Assembly (NCBI GenBank): GCA_963691655.1 | Contig: OY829328.1 | Location: forward strand, 13,842,704 to 13,906,703 | DNA: 64,000 nt | Direction: 5' to 3' | Source: Toxonevra muliebris | Taxonomy: Eukaryota > Arthropoda > Insecta > Diptera > Pallopteridae | Shown here: positions 1-10,800 of the stretch, piece after piece | How the letters are laid out: each line of letters begins with the position of its first letter | Numbering within the stretch: the first letter of the stretch is position 1 | The notes under the pieces: generated by a model | Told to the model about the DNA's origin: nothing | Database searches by the model: none | What the model saw: only the letters and a program-made list of their open reading frames with translations | Position numbers and translations under genes: made by a program

Positions 1-2213
1 AGCAGGATTTAATTAAATGAGCTTAATCCATACTTAATTTGTAATTAAATAAATTAAAAAAAAAAAAAACTTTACCTTTCATTTCAAAATATTCAAACAA
101 GATATGCAAATTAAAGCAAAAATATAAATAAAAATATAAAATACACTAAAATAAAAAAAAAGAAATGTTAATAAATTAAATGTTAACAACAGCAATAAGT
201 TTAAAAATAAAACCTGCATGGCAACAAAATTGTAAACAAAATAAATTATTTCCAACTTTTTTGCATTCAAATTTGCATACAACTGGGAAGGGGAGAAAAA
301 ACTTGAAACTAAAATGTTCATATCATGATAAACTTACAATCAAAACGATAACAAAATTAATTGTGTATAGCATTCAAGTGAAGTCGAGACACTTTAAAAA
401 ACAACAAAAATTACAAATATTTATTACGACGAATTTACGTGCGCGCCACAACGAACAACGAGCTGCGGACACTTGCCGGTGTATACTGAACTTAATTAAG
501 CAAATATAAAAGGACAAAAGGGCAACATTGATTATGTATTTGTTGTTGTTGTTGTTTTTTTATGGTTTTCCCTACATCTTCCTACTCTGCGTATTGCATT
601 CGGAACAAAAACGTCGCAACAATGGTTGAAGAGGGTTAAGCTAAGCATTTAGTATACACTTCTGTTGCGTGATTTTTATTTATTGCTAGTATGCAATAAT
701 TAAGTTGGCTGGCTGTGACGTCATTAAGAAAAGTACTTATATAGTTTTTTCTGTTTTTTGGTTAATTTGAATGGCGCTTGTATGGAATTATGAAGCAAGA
801 AGCCAAAGATATGTAGCACGTACTTGTATAATTGAGTAGTTTTGTGTTCTATGCCATAATAATAAGAATTTTAATTATTACAGATATTTTGTAATAATAT
901 ATATATCTACATATGTTACATAATAGGGCAATTAGTCACCATCGTGAAGTAGTAAAGAACAAGAAAATATTAAATTTTTTAAATTTTATTGAATTTTTAG
1001 TGTGATGTCTGTTTTATTTTTTTCAGTCTTTTCGAATAATCTATTTTTAAATTAATTGTACTTTAACGAGTACATAAAAAATTGTTGGTTAATAAATGTG
1101 TTAAAAAATTTGTTTTACTGAAACTGCTTCAAAAATCGATTGACGGTAATAATATCATTAAGACTACAAGCAACAACAATTTCCTTATACAAATTAGAAA
1201 CATGTGTAAAAATTCATTAGTAAGTAATTTTAGCTTATCCAACTTTAACTGGAATATGTGAATAAAAAGTTTGTTGATGGCTGCCGTCGTGTAATTAGTA
1301 TGCACAGCGCTGCTAAGCAGGGTGACCTGGCTTGGTTTGATACACGGCATAGTTGAAAATTAGAAGTTTTTCAATACGGTGCCCTTTTGGCTCGCAATGC
1401 CAAACTTCCAAGAGTATCTAAACATTGTCACTTCGCCATTCAGATTCTGAAATATATCTCTAATACAAAATAAATGGGTGCGAAAAACTAAACCTGGCCT
1501 TCAATGGGATGTAGTGCCATAAAACTAACTGTAGTTAGTGCTAGTGTCTGATCGATTTCGATCTGGGCTATGTTCGGCCAAAAATCTTACATTTGGATTC
1601 GGTCGTCAAGTATTTCACGTTGCAATTCAGGCGTGAAAAAACTAAAGTAATAAAATAAATTTAATCAAATTAATGCAAACCGGTTGAAAATGGTACGAAT
1701 TTTTGTCTGCAGAAAAATTCCAAAAAATATTGGAGCGTAATCGAGTATATATAATCGAAGGCTACAAGTTTTCTTTTAAATCGGGCAGTCTATCCCTATG
1801 TAATTTTTCGTGCTGAATTCCAGATGAATTTCAAAGCAAATGAGTAGTACTAAGTAGATGATAGATTTATTCAAATATAATTGCGAATATTATCAAAAAT
1901 CCACTTTAAGGTTAGGATATCTCGAAATACAGGCATGCTAGGGAACTCCTGCTGTCTTATTCGGGTTCAACCCGAGCCACATAAACACGATCTACATAAG
2001 AATACATTGTCAGATCTGAAAGAAAAAAACCTTGTTGACCTGTGTTATTGATTCCACAACTGCAGGCTGTTCATATGTTAACGGAAACTAGCCACATTTA
2101 ATTGTTTTTCTAATTTTTTATTTAAACAGAAATAAAATAAATAAAATTGTAAAAAAAAATTAAAAACTCTAGCGGGAGCAGTAATATCTTCAATTCTCTA
2201 GAAGTTCATTAAG
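1..2213. other. AT-rich non-coding DNA, nothing recognised
   Basis: No open frame here resembles a protein family. The sequence is poly-A/T rich with short (TTG)n at about 540-556. I see no terminal repeats or tRNA-like motifs. It may be intergenic or intronic. Confidence 0.5.
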
Positions 2214-2244
2214 ATATAAGGAGTGAGATTGAAAAAATCTTAAC
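2214..2244 (+). repeat. left TIR of the DD37E element
   Basis: Reads as the reverse complement of 3207-3237 with two mismatches in 31 positions; contains GAAAAAATCTTAAC at its inner side. Confidence 0.85.
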
Positions 2245-2315
2245 AGTAGCAGGAGAATAGTTTTCAACTAGCAATAATCGCACCTCAGTAGAAAGCCAAG
2301 AAAATAGAAAGCATA

Positions 2316-3124
2316 TTGAAAAGATCTCCAAACATATCTTTTAGAAAAGCTGCCCGGTTAACCCAGTGCTGTGACTATTTGGTGCAAAAAGTTAAAGCCA
2401 ATGCAGGTTTGAAAACATACAATGTCCAAAAAGTTCCAGACAGGAATGCTGCAAAAAATTTAGACGCCAAAAGTAGGGCTCGGAAATTAGAATCGAATTT
2501 CATACAAAAATATTCATGTTGTATAATGGACGACGAAACGTATGTACTGGCAGATTTTACGCAGCTTCCGGGTCTAAATTTTTATGTTGCTGATGCTCGA
2601 GGAAATGTCGAAGAACAATTCAGAATCCAAAAGCAGACAAAATTTCCTAAAAACTTCTGGTATGGCAAGCTATATGCAGTTGCGGCAAAAGAAGCAAGTC
2701 ATTTGTTACAGTGGGCTCTATAAATATTGAAATATACATCAAAGAATGTTTGAAAAAAAGACTTCTTCCTTTCATAAGAGAGCACAATGTGTCCACATTT
2801 CCCACATTTTGGCCCGATTTGGCATCATGTCACTACGGCAAGAAAGCTCGGGAGTGGTACCAAAGTAATACCATAGTTTTTGTACCAAGAGAGGCCAATC
2901 CACCAAATTGTCCGGAGCAAAGACCAGTGGAGAGATATTGGGCTCTTGTGAAAAGAAACTTAAAGAGCACAAAAAAGTTGTCCCAAAATATTAAAAGGAG
3001 ATGGGCAAACTGCTCCAAAAAGGTGTCTGAAACAACTATCAAATCTCTAATGGAAGGCTTACCAAAAAAGGTCAACGAGTTCATAAATAGTGGTTGGAAC
3101 TATAAAAGTTATATTTTTCTGTAA
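2316..3124 (+). pseudogene. DD37E transposase, frameshifted
   Basis: Two overlapping open frames in different phases together make one transposase. The first carries the catalytic core start MDDETYV (first Asp near 2530). The second carries FWPDLASCHY (second Asp at 2816-2818) and RPVERYWALVKR (Glu at 2930-2932). Exactly 37 residues separate the second Asp from the Glu, hence DD37E. The family cuts and pastes DNA at TA. The break is a single frameshift near 2655: reading the second phase upstream from there continues naturally into the second frame. The N-terminal helix-turn-helix region looks shortened or degraded, because the first frame begins about 215 bp before the first Asp. All three catalytic residues persist, so the copy may be fairly young. 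Which DD37E subfamily it belongs to needs a search. Confidence 0.85.
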
Positions 3125-3206
3125 TTTGTAAAATATTATCAATTAAATAAGAAAAAAAATCAAAACTCTAAGATCAACCGTTTAAAAATTATTGAATTTT
3201 ATATAT

Positions 3207-3237
3207 GTTAAGATTTTTTCGATCTCATTCCTTATAT
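3207..3237 (-). repeat. right TIR of the DD37E element
   Basis: Inverted partner of 2214-2244. It lies about 80 bp after the transposase stop codon. Confidence 0.85.
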
Positions 3238-3392
3238 ACATTTTAAATTACAATGGTAATACAATATCGTAACTTCTTGATGAAATTTATGTGTTGCCAT
3301 GGAGTGGAAATAAAAATGAAATGAGAAAAACGGTTTAAAAATTTATTCAAGAGAAAGGGAGCTTAAGAATATCTTCAAGGTTAAAGTGATGT

Positions 3393-4035
3393 CAAAGAAT
3401 ATATAATACATAGAAGGCGCATCACGTACAAATTTATTTGCACAAAATTTTTGTTCTATGGAGCCATAACTGCCTCCGATTTACGCTCAAAATTCAGTTG
3501 TTCTCATAAAAGCAATGAGTCTTTCAAACTATTTGTTTCTCTTTGTTGTTGGCTTTGTTTAATGAGAGTTTTGTATTTTACTTTTTTTTTGTTTCGTGCT
3601 TATAATATAAGCTGGTATTTTTATTTAGAATAATTTACATCGCAAAGCCGGTGTGCTTTTATGTATGGCACAGATTATAAAATTCAAATCCCAAGTTGTG
3701 ACGCGAAAATATAGATAGTTTTCAAGAATTTGTTTTAGGTAAACAAATAAAGTTTTTTATAAAAACTATTTATTATGTGAAAATAATCGGTTTAGAAGCT
3801 GTTGAATAATCGTGGCCACCGACTTCAATAATGACTTTTTTGAGAAGAACGCGTTTCAAGTTTCAACTTACTTTAATGTCCAAAAGAAAATTTTTTTTGC
3901 AAAAAACAAAGAGTCCAAAATTTTCGCTACGACCATAATTTTGCGTCACAAATAGAAAAAAAAAAATCATTACGAAGGCAATGTATTTTGGAAAAATTTT
4001 GAGAGATGCGCCTTCTATGTATTATATATTCTTTG
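3393..4035. mobile_element. non-autonomous TIR element with perfect 31-bp inverted ends
   Basis: Bases 3393-3423 and 4005-4035 are exact inverted copies over 31 bp (outer CAAAGAATATATAATACATA, inner GAAGGCGCATC). The 643-bp interior has no coding potential. This looks like a MITE or a deletion derivative of a DNA transposon. The duplication flanking it is unclear; TA within the arm is one option. The arms being perfect suggests recent insertion or gene conversion. Confidence 0.7.
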
Positions 4036-4122
4036 AAAAGTAAGAATGCAATAGTTTCCATTTAACTGAGTACCTAATGCTTAATTGCATTCACCGTTTA
4101 ATTGTGTCCTATATCTTTTATT

Positions 4123-4260
4123 CAGAGCTGGGTAAATTCAATTATATTACAATCCCAATTCCAATTCCATTACCTAGGAATTTAAAAATTTTAATTACAG
4201 ATTACAATTTCTTGTAATGGAATTGAAAATTCCTAATGGAATCACTACTACCCAACTCTG
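4123..4260. mobile_element. hAT-type MITE with 8-bp target duplication
   Basis: A 138-bp unit starts CAGAGCTGGGTA and ends TACCCAACTCTG (inverted). It is flanked on both sides by the 8-bp direct repeat CTTTTATT (4115-4122 and 4261-4268). Ends of the CAGAG type plus an 8-bp duplication are diagnostic of hAT transposons. The interior is made of AATTCCAATTCC/GGAATTG self-complementary sequence, so it would fold into a hairpin. A longer relative sits at 31153-31866. Confidence 0.85.
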
Positions 4261-4423
4261 CTTTTATTTTAATGTAAAGCATAGAAAATTATTCTGATTA
4301 TTTGCATCATTTGAAAAGTTCTCGGAACATTAAATTATTTAACATTGGCAAGCAGTATTTTCATTGGATGTGTAAAGTATTTAAGCACTCATATTTATTT
4401 CAACAATTTTTGTAGAAGAGGTT

Positions 4424-4690
4424 TACAAAAAAGATGCAATCCAAAATAACTGATTTTTAAGCGTTTATAATGCTATAATATTTCTGACGTAAATTGAAAC
4501 TTAGAAATTAATTTCCTTTTGTTCATTTATATTTTTAAGTGATGCCATTAAAATTTCATGTATTTTTTTTTTTTTTAAATGTATGTACAAAAAAAATGCA
4601 ATCTAAAATTACTGGTTTGAAAAAAAAAGTTTATAAAACTGGAAGCTCTTTTTTTTTTGTATCTTTTTAAGTGAAGTCATAACAGACACC
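4424..4690 (+). repeat. diverged tandem duplication, about 162-bp unit
   Basis: Sequence from 4424 (TACAAAAAAGATGCAATCC) recurs from 4586 with a similar order of blocks: an 'ACTGRTTT' block, 'GTTTATAA', then 'TTTTTAAGTGAWG'. Two copies, clearly diverged, separated by a poly-T tract. Confidence 0.5.
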
Positions 4691-7166
4691 ATTTTGTTTT
4701 TCTTTTTTTTAACTATTTTTTATGTTTATGTACTATTTTATGAAATGAAATACAAATTAAAATACATATTTCAAGTACCGGATAAATTATTCCTTTGGTA
4801 AATTGCCCCAGAAACGGTGCAATTACGCAGAAACTACTGTATAAAGAATTACACACTGGAAGTGTTTATTTATATTAAATTATTTACTTTAATCTGGTTC
4901 AAAGTTTATACTTGGCCTCGAGATACATTAAAGAAATACAAATGCAAACAAATAGCTCAAAATTAGAGAAACGAATTAGAAAAAATGTTCACTATTTTTC
5001 AATAATGCGGAAACTAAAAATTTATCAAATTGATACCGTCTGATATTAAATATCATGTACAACTTATATACAACTTATGAATACAGGCAATTCTCACGCC
5101 ACATTGGTGTAAATTATTTTAAACAATTTTTAAATTCAATAATAAACTCATTTATTATAAAATGATTAGCAAGTTTTTTTTTTATAAAATTAACAACTTA
5201 ATTTTAAATAATGTGAAAAGCATATAACTTCACTTATTTATGCATGTAAAATTCATTTCTAGGTATGTGTATTTTGAAAAAGCAGCAAATTCTGCAAGTA
5301 AAATTTAATGTTTTGTTTTCTTTTGCACACATTTGATTTGTTGTTTGAATTTGATCTTTTGTTGTTGGTATACTATTGCTCTGCTCATTTTGTTATTGAC
5401 AGTTGTCAGTTTCTTAACACACATTTGTCAAACTGATTAGATACAAATATTTGTAATTATGTGAAATTTTTTTCTTATTTTTTGTCGCGCTGACATTTCG
5501 GAATTTTTGTTTGGTTTCCATTCCACAAAGACTTTTTTCGATCGTTGTGCATATGTAGATAAAAATGTGAGTATTTTTCCATAGACAAACAAAAGAATAT
5601 TCATAACTTAATGAAACATAGACACAAAGCGGAAAAGATTTTATTATTTTTTTTTAAGTAAGGAAGTACATAAGTATTTCAGTACGAATTCATGTGTATG
5701 TATGCATGTGTATTATTGATAAAACACGCTCACTTATTTTCAGGAAAATTTATTGCTTATTTGGTGATATCACGGAAATTTCAATACCTATACACTTATC
5801 TCCTATGCCTTTTTGATATTCGTGATATAAGAAAATATCACGTGATTTATCTTAAAAACATTTATATATCACAATTCATCAATTCACCACAAATAAACAT
5901 GTTGTTTTCAGCCACAAACATTTGCATGACAAGCGACAATTTCAGCACATACCTAAAAATACAATCAATAATACTTACAAACTATATATTAAAGAAAATA
6001 CATAGGTAAAAGAAAAAGAAATAGAAAAATCATTGAAAACAAAGTTATGCTAATCAAAAACGCGAAAATAATAGAAATTTGAACGATTTTTTTGAAGTAG
6101 CTACGAACGAAATGCTAAAACGCAGCTCGTGCATGAAATGTCAATTTTGAAAATGCCAATGGAAAATTACCCAAACAAAATTATAACTAATATCCAAAAT
6201 CCAATAGACCGTAAAAATAACGACATTTTATAAAGTACCTAACTAGTAGTTAAAATCAAAACAATGTAAATAAATACTTTAATAAAACAGAAAATATTAT
6301 TTGAAATTTATTCAGTATTTTGTTAAGTTTATACATAAATTTAATAAATTAAAGTATTATGGTTTTTTTTTTTATAATATTTTTTAAAAATAGAAGAAGT
6401 AATCAGAAATGTAATTTGTATTATTTTTAAATACGATAATTTCAAAATAAATATACATTTCTATTAAAAATAGCAATATTCAGAGATAATAATAGCTCAG
6501 CTCTAATCAGAAATGCAAATTTTTTGCTTTTCTTTATTTCTTTTGCATACTCAAGGTATTTATTTATAAGATTGAAAAAAAAGAAAAAGAAAATATTTCA
6601 AAAATACTTCGAGCAATAATTTCTATATGCAAATATTTGCAGACATTATTTATAAGAATGTGGGTATTTGCAAGCTCTGCGAATTTGCTTGACTTTTATT
6701 TAAGTACATTAATTTTTTACATATGTAAATATACAATACGAATTATTTTTGATGCTTCATTAAAATCAATTGCAAAATCTTTTCCCGGGTTTTTGATTAT
6801 TTATAAAATATACTATATGGATTATTTATTATGCAAATATTTGATTTTGCTTTGGGCAATCAAAAATTTGATCAATACTCAGCACTTTCAGTACAAAAAA
6901 ATAAATCATAAAAAATAGCAATAAATTTCAAATATAAAGAGAATTTAGTTATAAAACATTATTCAACTTAAACACGCGATATTTCAATCAAAATATTAAG
7001 AAAACAAACGACTTAATAATTTATTCAAAAATTAAAATTTTTAAATAAGCAAACTTAAGAGCTGAATTTTTACGAATTATAGAAGAGAATCGAAGATAAT
7101 AATACAGTTTTTTCCTACTGTTGAAGATCAATTATAAAAAAAATAATAAAGGGAAGAATTTTGAAG
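4691..7166. other. AT-rich non-coding DNA
   Basis: No supported gene, RNA or element. Frames in this stretch are low-complexity Ile/Phe/Tyr/Asn strings typical of random AT-rich sequence. Confidence 0.5.
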
Positions 7167-7260
7167 ATAACCTTTAGTGTCCGACCGAAACCGAATTTTG
7201 GCCATTTTTCTAATATTCGGCCAAAACCGAAACCGAAACTTTTTAATATATATGTATATA

Positions 7261-7509
7261 TCTGTGGTCACAAGGCATAACAGCATAAGAGTGATTTTTG
7301 TATTTTACAAGAGAGCACTTCAAAGGTTCAAGTGCTAAGAGTATCCAGGTTGAGTTGTGCTATTTTTCCGCCATAATATCTCGTAAACCACTGAACCGAT
7401 AGTCATAAAATTCTGACACAATATGAAAACGGATATGAAGATTCAAATTATGATAATAACTCGAATTCGACAAAACTCGAGTTGTGTTGTTATTGCTTGT
7501 GACCACAGA
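7261..7509. repeat. inverted-repeat unit nested in the 7175 hAT element
   Basis: TCTGTGGTCACAAG at 7261-7274 is exactly inverted at 7496-7509, and the similarity extends inward with mismatches (..ATAACA). No duplication of flanking bases was found, so it may be internal sequence of the host element and not a separate insertion. Confidence 0.5.
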
Positions 7510-7553
7510 AATGTTAAAAACAAAATTCAAATCATTTTAATCCATGTACATTC

Positions 7554-7840
7554 GGGCGTACCAATATTTTTTTTTTTTTTTTTGAAAAGTACGTTGACAG
7601 ATATTCTATATTCGATTCTGATCAACTTTGCCGAAGAAAGTATGGCAAAAAAATGGATCCTACCCCCCGTTAAATTCGAACGAAAAAGTTTCAGTACTAC
7701 GTACTGTAGTTGTTTGAATAAAAATCGATAGGTACTTTTAATATTTAACTTCTTTAACTTCTACGAATTTTAAGGGGGGTAAGCTCCATTTTTTTGTCAT
7801 AGAATATGGAAAAAATTCATCCATACAAATTGGTACGCCC
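7554..7840. repeat. second nested inverted-repeat unit
   Basis: GGGCGTACCAAT at 7554-7565 is exactly inverted at 7829-7840. An inner pair, an ATGGATCCTACCCCCC-like block and its near-complement ending in CTCCAT, also faces inward. Probably a MITE inserted in the hAT element, or part of it. Confidence 0.5.
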
Positions 7841-8422
7841 TAATATACATACTTATATATGTATATATAAAATAACAAAAATATTATTTTAACAATAAAG
7901 AAAATACATATTAAAAGCACTAAAAAAAATACATTTTGTGGTATAGGTACAAATGAAATTCACATTTTTATTTTAAACTTCAAAATTGTATAACTTTATG
8001 TTATATGCTAAAAATAAAAACAGTCCTTTGCGTACTGAAATGCAATTTACAGTAAAATTTATAAAGTTTCGGTTTCGGCCAAATATTCGGCCATATTTTT
8101 TGCCGAAACCGAAACTTAGCCGAAACCGTATTTTTGGCCGAAACCGTAACCGAAACCGAATATTCGGTCGGACACTAATAACCTTCCATAATTATACATT
8201 TAAATATCTCCTACATTATAATAATTGCTTTTGAACGAAAAGATTAATATCTCTCTCTCTTTTCAACACTTCCGAATATAGCGAATGTTTAACCGGATAG
8301 TACGAAAAATTGCAAATAGTTATGAATATTAGCGACTTCGATTGAAATTTGTTTGAAATAATAAAGACTAGATCACGAACCTCTTGCATTCATATTATTC
8401 GTTTTAAAACAAGTACAATTCA

Positions 8423-8559
8423 TTAACCCAGTATTGCCTAGCGGTGCCATATGGCACCTTTTCGCTGAGCCGTTCCTGAGCTAGGTTCAAAATATGTTTT
8501 TTCTCAAATTACTGTCTTCATCTATCTACTTTCGTTCCCGCTCGTTCTTAATGGGTTAA
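8423..8559. mobile_element. piggyBac-like short element flanked by TTAA
   Basis: TTAA at 8423-8426 is followed by CCCAGTATTGCCTAG. The other side ends ..ATGGG then TTAA at 8556-8559. TTAA duplication next to CCC/GGG ends is the piggyBac signature. Near the left end is the perfect 16-bp palindrome GGTGCCATATGGCACC (8443-8458). The same left end occurs in inverse orientation at 21787-21838. The body is only about 129 bp, so it is non-autonomous. The TIR beyond the first bases is weak, which limits confidence. Confidence 0.5.
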
Positions 8560-9399
8560 AGTGGCAAGAGGCTCATTCATACAAATCTCTGCTAAATGCT
8601 ATCAAAAGACTAGATCAGTAAAGAAAATTTCTTGAATTCTCTATAATTCGAAAGAGCTTGGACACACTGAAGATTCCTAATTATGTACGTAACTTAAAAA
8701 TATACTTAAAAGTTTTTTTTTTTTCTTTGAAACATTCGTTTTCCCTTTCTCCACCATAGAAATATAGACAAATATTTCTCATTGAAAAACTGATGGCATG
8801 TTAACTATATATATATTTTTTTCACACTTGTTGATTGTATAAGAACATTTTTTTTTACTAAGTGCATGCATTTGAAATAACTATTTCCCCCCCTTTTTAA
8901 AAAAGAATATTAAAACTGGTCACGTAATCTACAATAGAACAACAAAAGTGGAAATTCTTTACAAATTATTGTAACAACAATTAGTTATTATCTTTTAATT
9001 TCTATTATTAGCACATAGTAAAAAAATAGAAACAATTTTTCTACTCTGCAATTAAATTTCATAATCATACGAATTTTTATCTTTGTAGATGATCTACTGT
9101 CTATGAGCACAAGCATGTCAAATTTGTAAGCCTTTTTAGAATTGATATGATTTAAGAACCAAGTGAATAAGCGGGAAGTTTTTGCGACTAACGTTATCTT
9201 TAATTAAGAAAACAAATTTTTTATAATCAGCATATAAAAGATACCACTGAAAATCAGAAGCATGCATTGTGAAATTGATTTTAGGGGATTTATTTATTTT
9301 TTAAGAACTATTAATATTACCGCATATGGTATTTCCATTGAGATGGAAAGCTGTTAAGGCGCAATATTGTATAATATATTAGTGTTTTGGAGAAAAATA
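8560..9399. other. AT-rich non-coding DNA
   Basis: Poly-A/T rich; no gene or structured repeat recognised. Confidence 0.5.
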
Positions 9400-9713
9400 A
9401 TATTATTTCAGAACATGAATTTCAGGTTCAGGCACAAATATGGAATTGCTATTATCATTGCTGATGCCCAAGAAAACAAAAAGTATTGCTCCGCTCTTTT
9501 CTTAGACGAGCAGCAAGCTTTTAATAGAATATGGCATCATGGTTTGCTCTATAAAATCAGGAAATTGCTTCCTCCAGGTCATTTCTTAATACTTATAACA
9601 TATTTAAGTGATCGTAGTTTCTAAGTAAAAGTTTCTAAGTTGTCGCACTGTAGTAGTATTTTGAGGCTAGTTCTTTATACTATCATATATTCACAGCAGA
9701 CATGCCTGCTTTA

Positions 9714-10486
9714 TTATTATTAGTATTTAGGGGAGCCCAAACAGGCAGGCACTGCGACCTAAAAGATCTTTTGTGCCATTTGTCTCATTGGACAGACCTA
9801 TTTTGTTTAGGTGATATCTGAGCCCATAGTGTCCTGACATGTAGGCCACCAATAGCCTAAGGTCAGGTTTGGAATAAGAGATGAGCTGATTTTTGGCAAG
9901 CGGAATGATAAGTGCTTTTGCCAGTCTTAAACCTGGGATAGAGTTCCAATACTCTAGCCATTTTGCCTTAGACCTCTCCTCAACGATAGATTTCGTAGAC
10001 GCCCAGCCGACTCCGCAGAACGGATCAGGGCCAATGTGCTTGGTAGATGAACCTTGCCTAGCCAGTTCATCGGCGGCCTCATTATCAACAATGTCACAGT
10101 GGCCGGGTACCCAACAAAGCGTAACTTTGTTACGGGAGACTGGAGCGCTGGAGACTCTCAAAACACTCTTTCACCAGTTTAGAGGAAAAACTCCATGAAG
10201 AGAGTGCTAAGAAAGCCGCCTGGCTGTCTGAAAAAATTACAATATTTGCGCCTTTAAAACCTTTATACAGGTTTATATTAGCGCAGGTCTCAATTGCGTA
10301 TATTTCGGCTTGAAAGACACTGGCCCAAATACCGAGAGGGATTGAGATTCTAGTATTGGGCCCTACAACTCCGGCACCAGAACCACAGTCCATTTTAGAG
10401 CCGTCTGTATACCAATTGAGAACAAAGCCATCCCATTCGGACCTGGAAGGAAGAATGATGTTGAATTTTTTACCGAAACAGTACAT
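9714..10486 (-). mobile_element. 5'-truncated I-like LINE inserted into the jockey relic
   Basis: This antisense insertion is bounded by the 12-bp target duplication ATGCCTGCTTTA (9702-9713 and 10487-10498). Its 3' end, read on the minus strand, finishes in a (TAA)n tail (complement of 9711-9724), as in I-clade elements. It encodes only a ribonuclease H domain and downstream sequence, so it is strongly 5'-truncated, the usual outcome of target-primed reverse transcription. An internal deletion seems to have removed the Cys-rich C-terminal finger, because the protein jumps from the HLNKIGLS block straight to the 3' terminal sequence. Confidence 0.85.
9727..10486 (-). pseudogene. LINE ribonuclease H domain, frameshifted
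   Basis: The minus strand encodes an RNase H fold with all four acidic positions still visible: WYTDGSK (first Asp), QAEIYAIETC (Glu), FSDSQAA (second Asp) and VDNEAADELAR (final Asp), plus the PGH motif in CWVPGHCD. In the element this domain degrades the RNA of the RNA:DNA hybrid. The frame shifts between the SDSQAA part (10130-10486) and the PGH part (9727-10161), so no full protein could be made. Downstream, AKWLEYWNSIPGLRLAK and SGHYGLRYHLNKIGL are typical of the C-terminal part of such LINE proteins. Confidence 0.85.
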
Positions 10487-10800
10487 ATGCCTGCTTTAGA
10501 TGAGGTGAGTATTTCAGCCTAAGAAGATGGTATAGCAATAATTACATCAAATAATTCGGCAACCGAAGCTTTTCGTTTTGTTCAAAATTAAGTTGCGGAA
10601 TTAGAGCTCTGGTTTAAAAAATGGAACATTGAAGTAAATTCAAAGTAATCGGTCCATGGTTCATATCTAATGAGAGTATTCACATAGGTCTCTGCATGCT
10701 GACAATAAAAGACGAAATTTCTAGGTTTAGCGAAAGATACATAGAAAGAATCAGTCAACACAGCAAAATTTTGGGTATTTGCTAGACGATAGCAATGAAG

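Larger units (their letters stand above)
2214..3237 (+). mobile_element. DD37E Tc1/mariner-superfamily transposon relic with TIRs
   Basis: A 31-bp inverted repeat bounds a 1.02-kb unit: left arm 2214-2244, right arm 3207-3237, identical at all but two positions. Between them lies a broken transposase frame on the plus strand. Both arms begin with an ATATAAGG-like outer end, consistent with insertion at TA, though the exact TA duplication cannot be separated from the AT-rich flank. Length, single gene and TIR size fit a small IS630/Tc1/mariner element. The coding frame is shifted, so this copy cannot be autonomous. Confidence 0.85.
7175..8177. mobile_element. hAT-type non-autonomous element, 1.0 kb, 8-bp target duplication
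   Basis: The ends TAGTGTCCGACCGAA (7175) and TTCGGTCGGACACTA (to 8177) are exact inverted copies over 15 bp. They are flanked by a perfect 8-bp direct repeat ATAACCTT (7167-7174 and 8178-8185). Subterminal DNA carries many copies of CCGAAACCGAA or its complement, as expected for transposase-binding repeats in hAT elements. No transposase is present; the interior appears to contain two smaller inverted-repeat units at 7261-7509 and 7554-7840. Confidence 0.85.
9400..10800 (+). pseudogene. jockey-type LINE reverse transcriptase, degenerate and interrupted
   Basis: Two plus-strand pieces belong to one reverse transcriptase. The first (about 9410-9713) includes KKYCSALFLD, QQAFNRIWHHGLLYKI and TYLSDRSF, matching the palm motif around 'FLD.sqAFD.vWH.GLLYKL' of jockey-clade non-LTR retrotransposons. 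It then drifts out of frame toward TADMPAL. The second (10487-10800) resumes with PALDE, then SNNSATEA and ELWFKKWNIEVNSK, the region after the catalytic ADD box. In-frame stops and frameshifts are frequent and the ADD box itself is damaged. Between the pieces sits an antisense I-like LINE at 9714-10486. The element is dead; its family is confident, its exact lineage is not. Confidence 0.8.

Noticed and set aside
2772..3084. Minus-strand open frames in the DD37E element
   Set aside because: Antisense shadows of the transposase.
7986..8234. Open frame rich in Arg-Asn-Arg and Phe-Gly-Arg
   Set aside because: It is a translation of the CCGAAACC array at the end of the hAT element.
9893..10198. 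Plus-strand open frame over the I-like LINE
   Set aside because: Antisense shadow of the RNase H coding strand.
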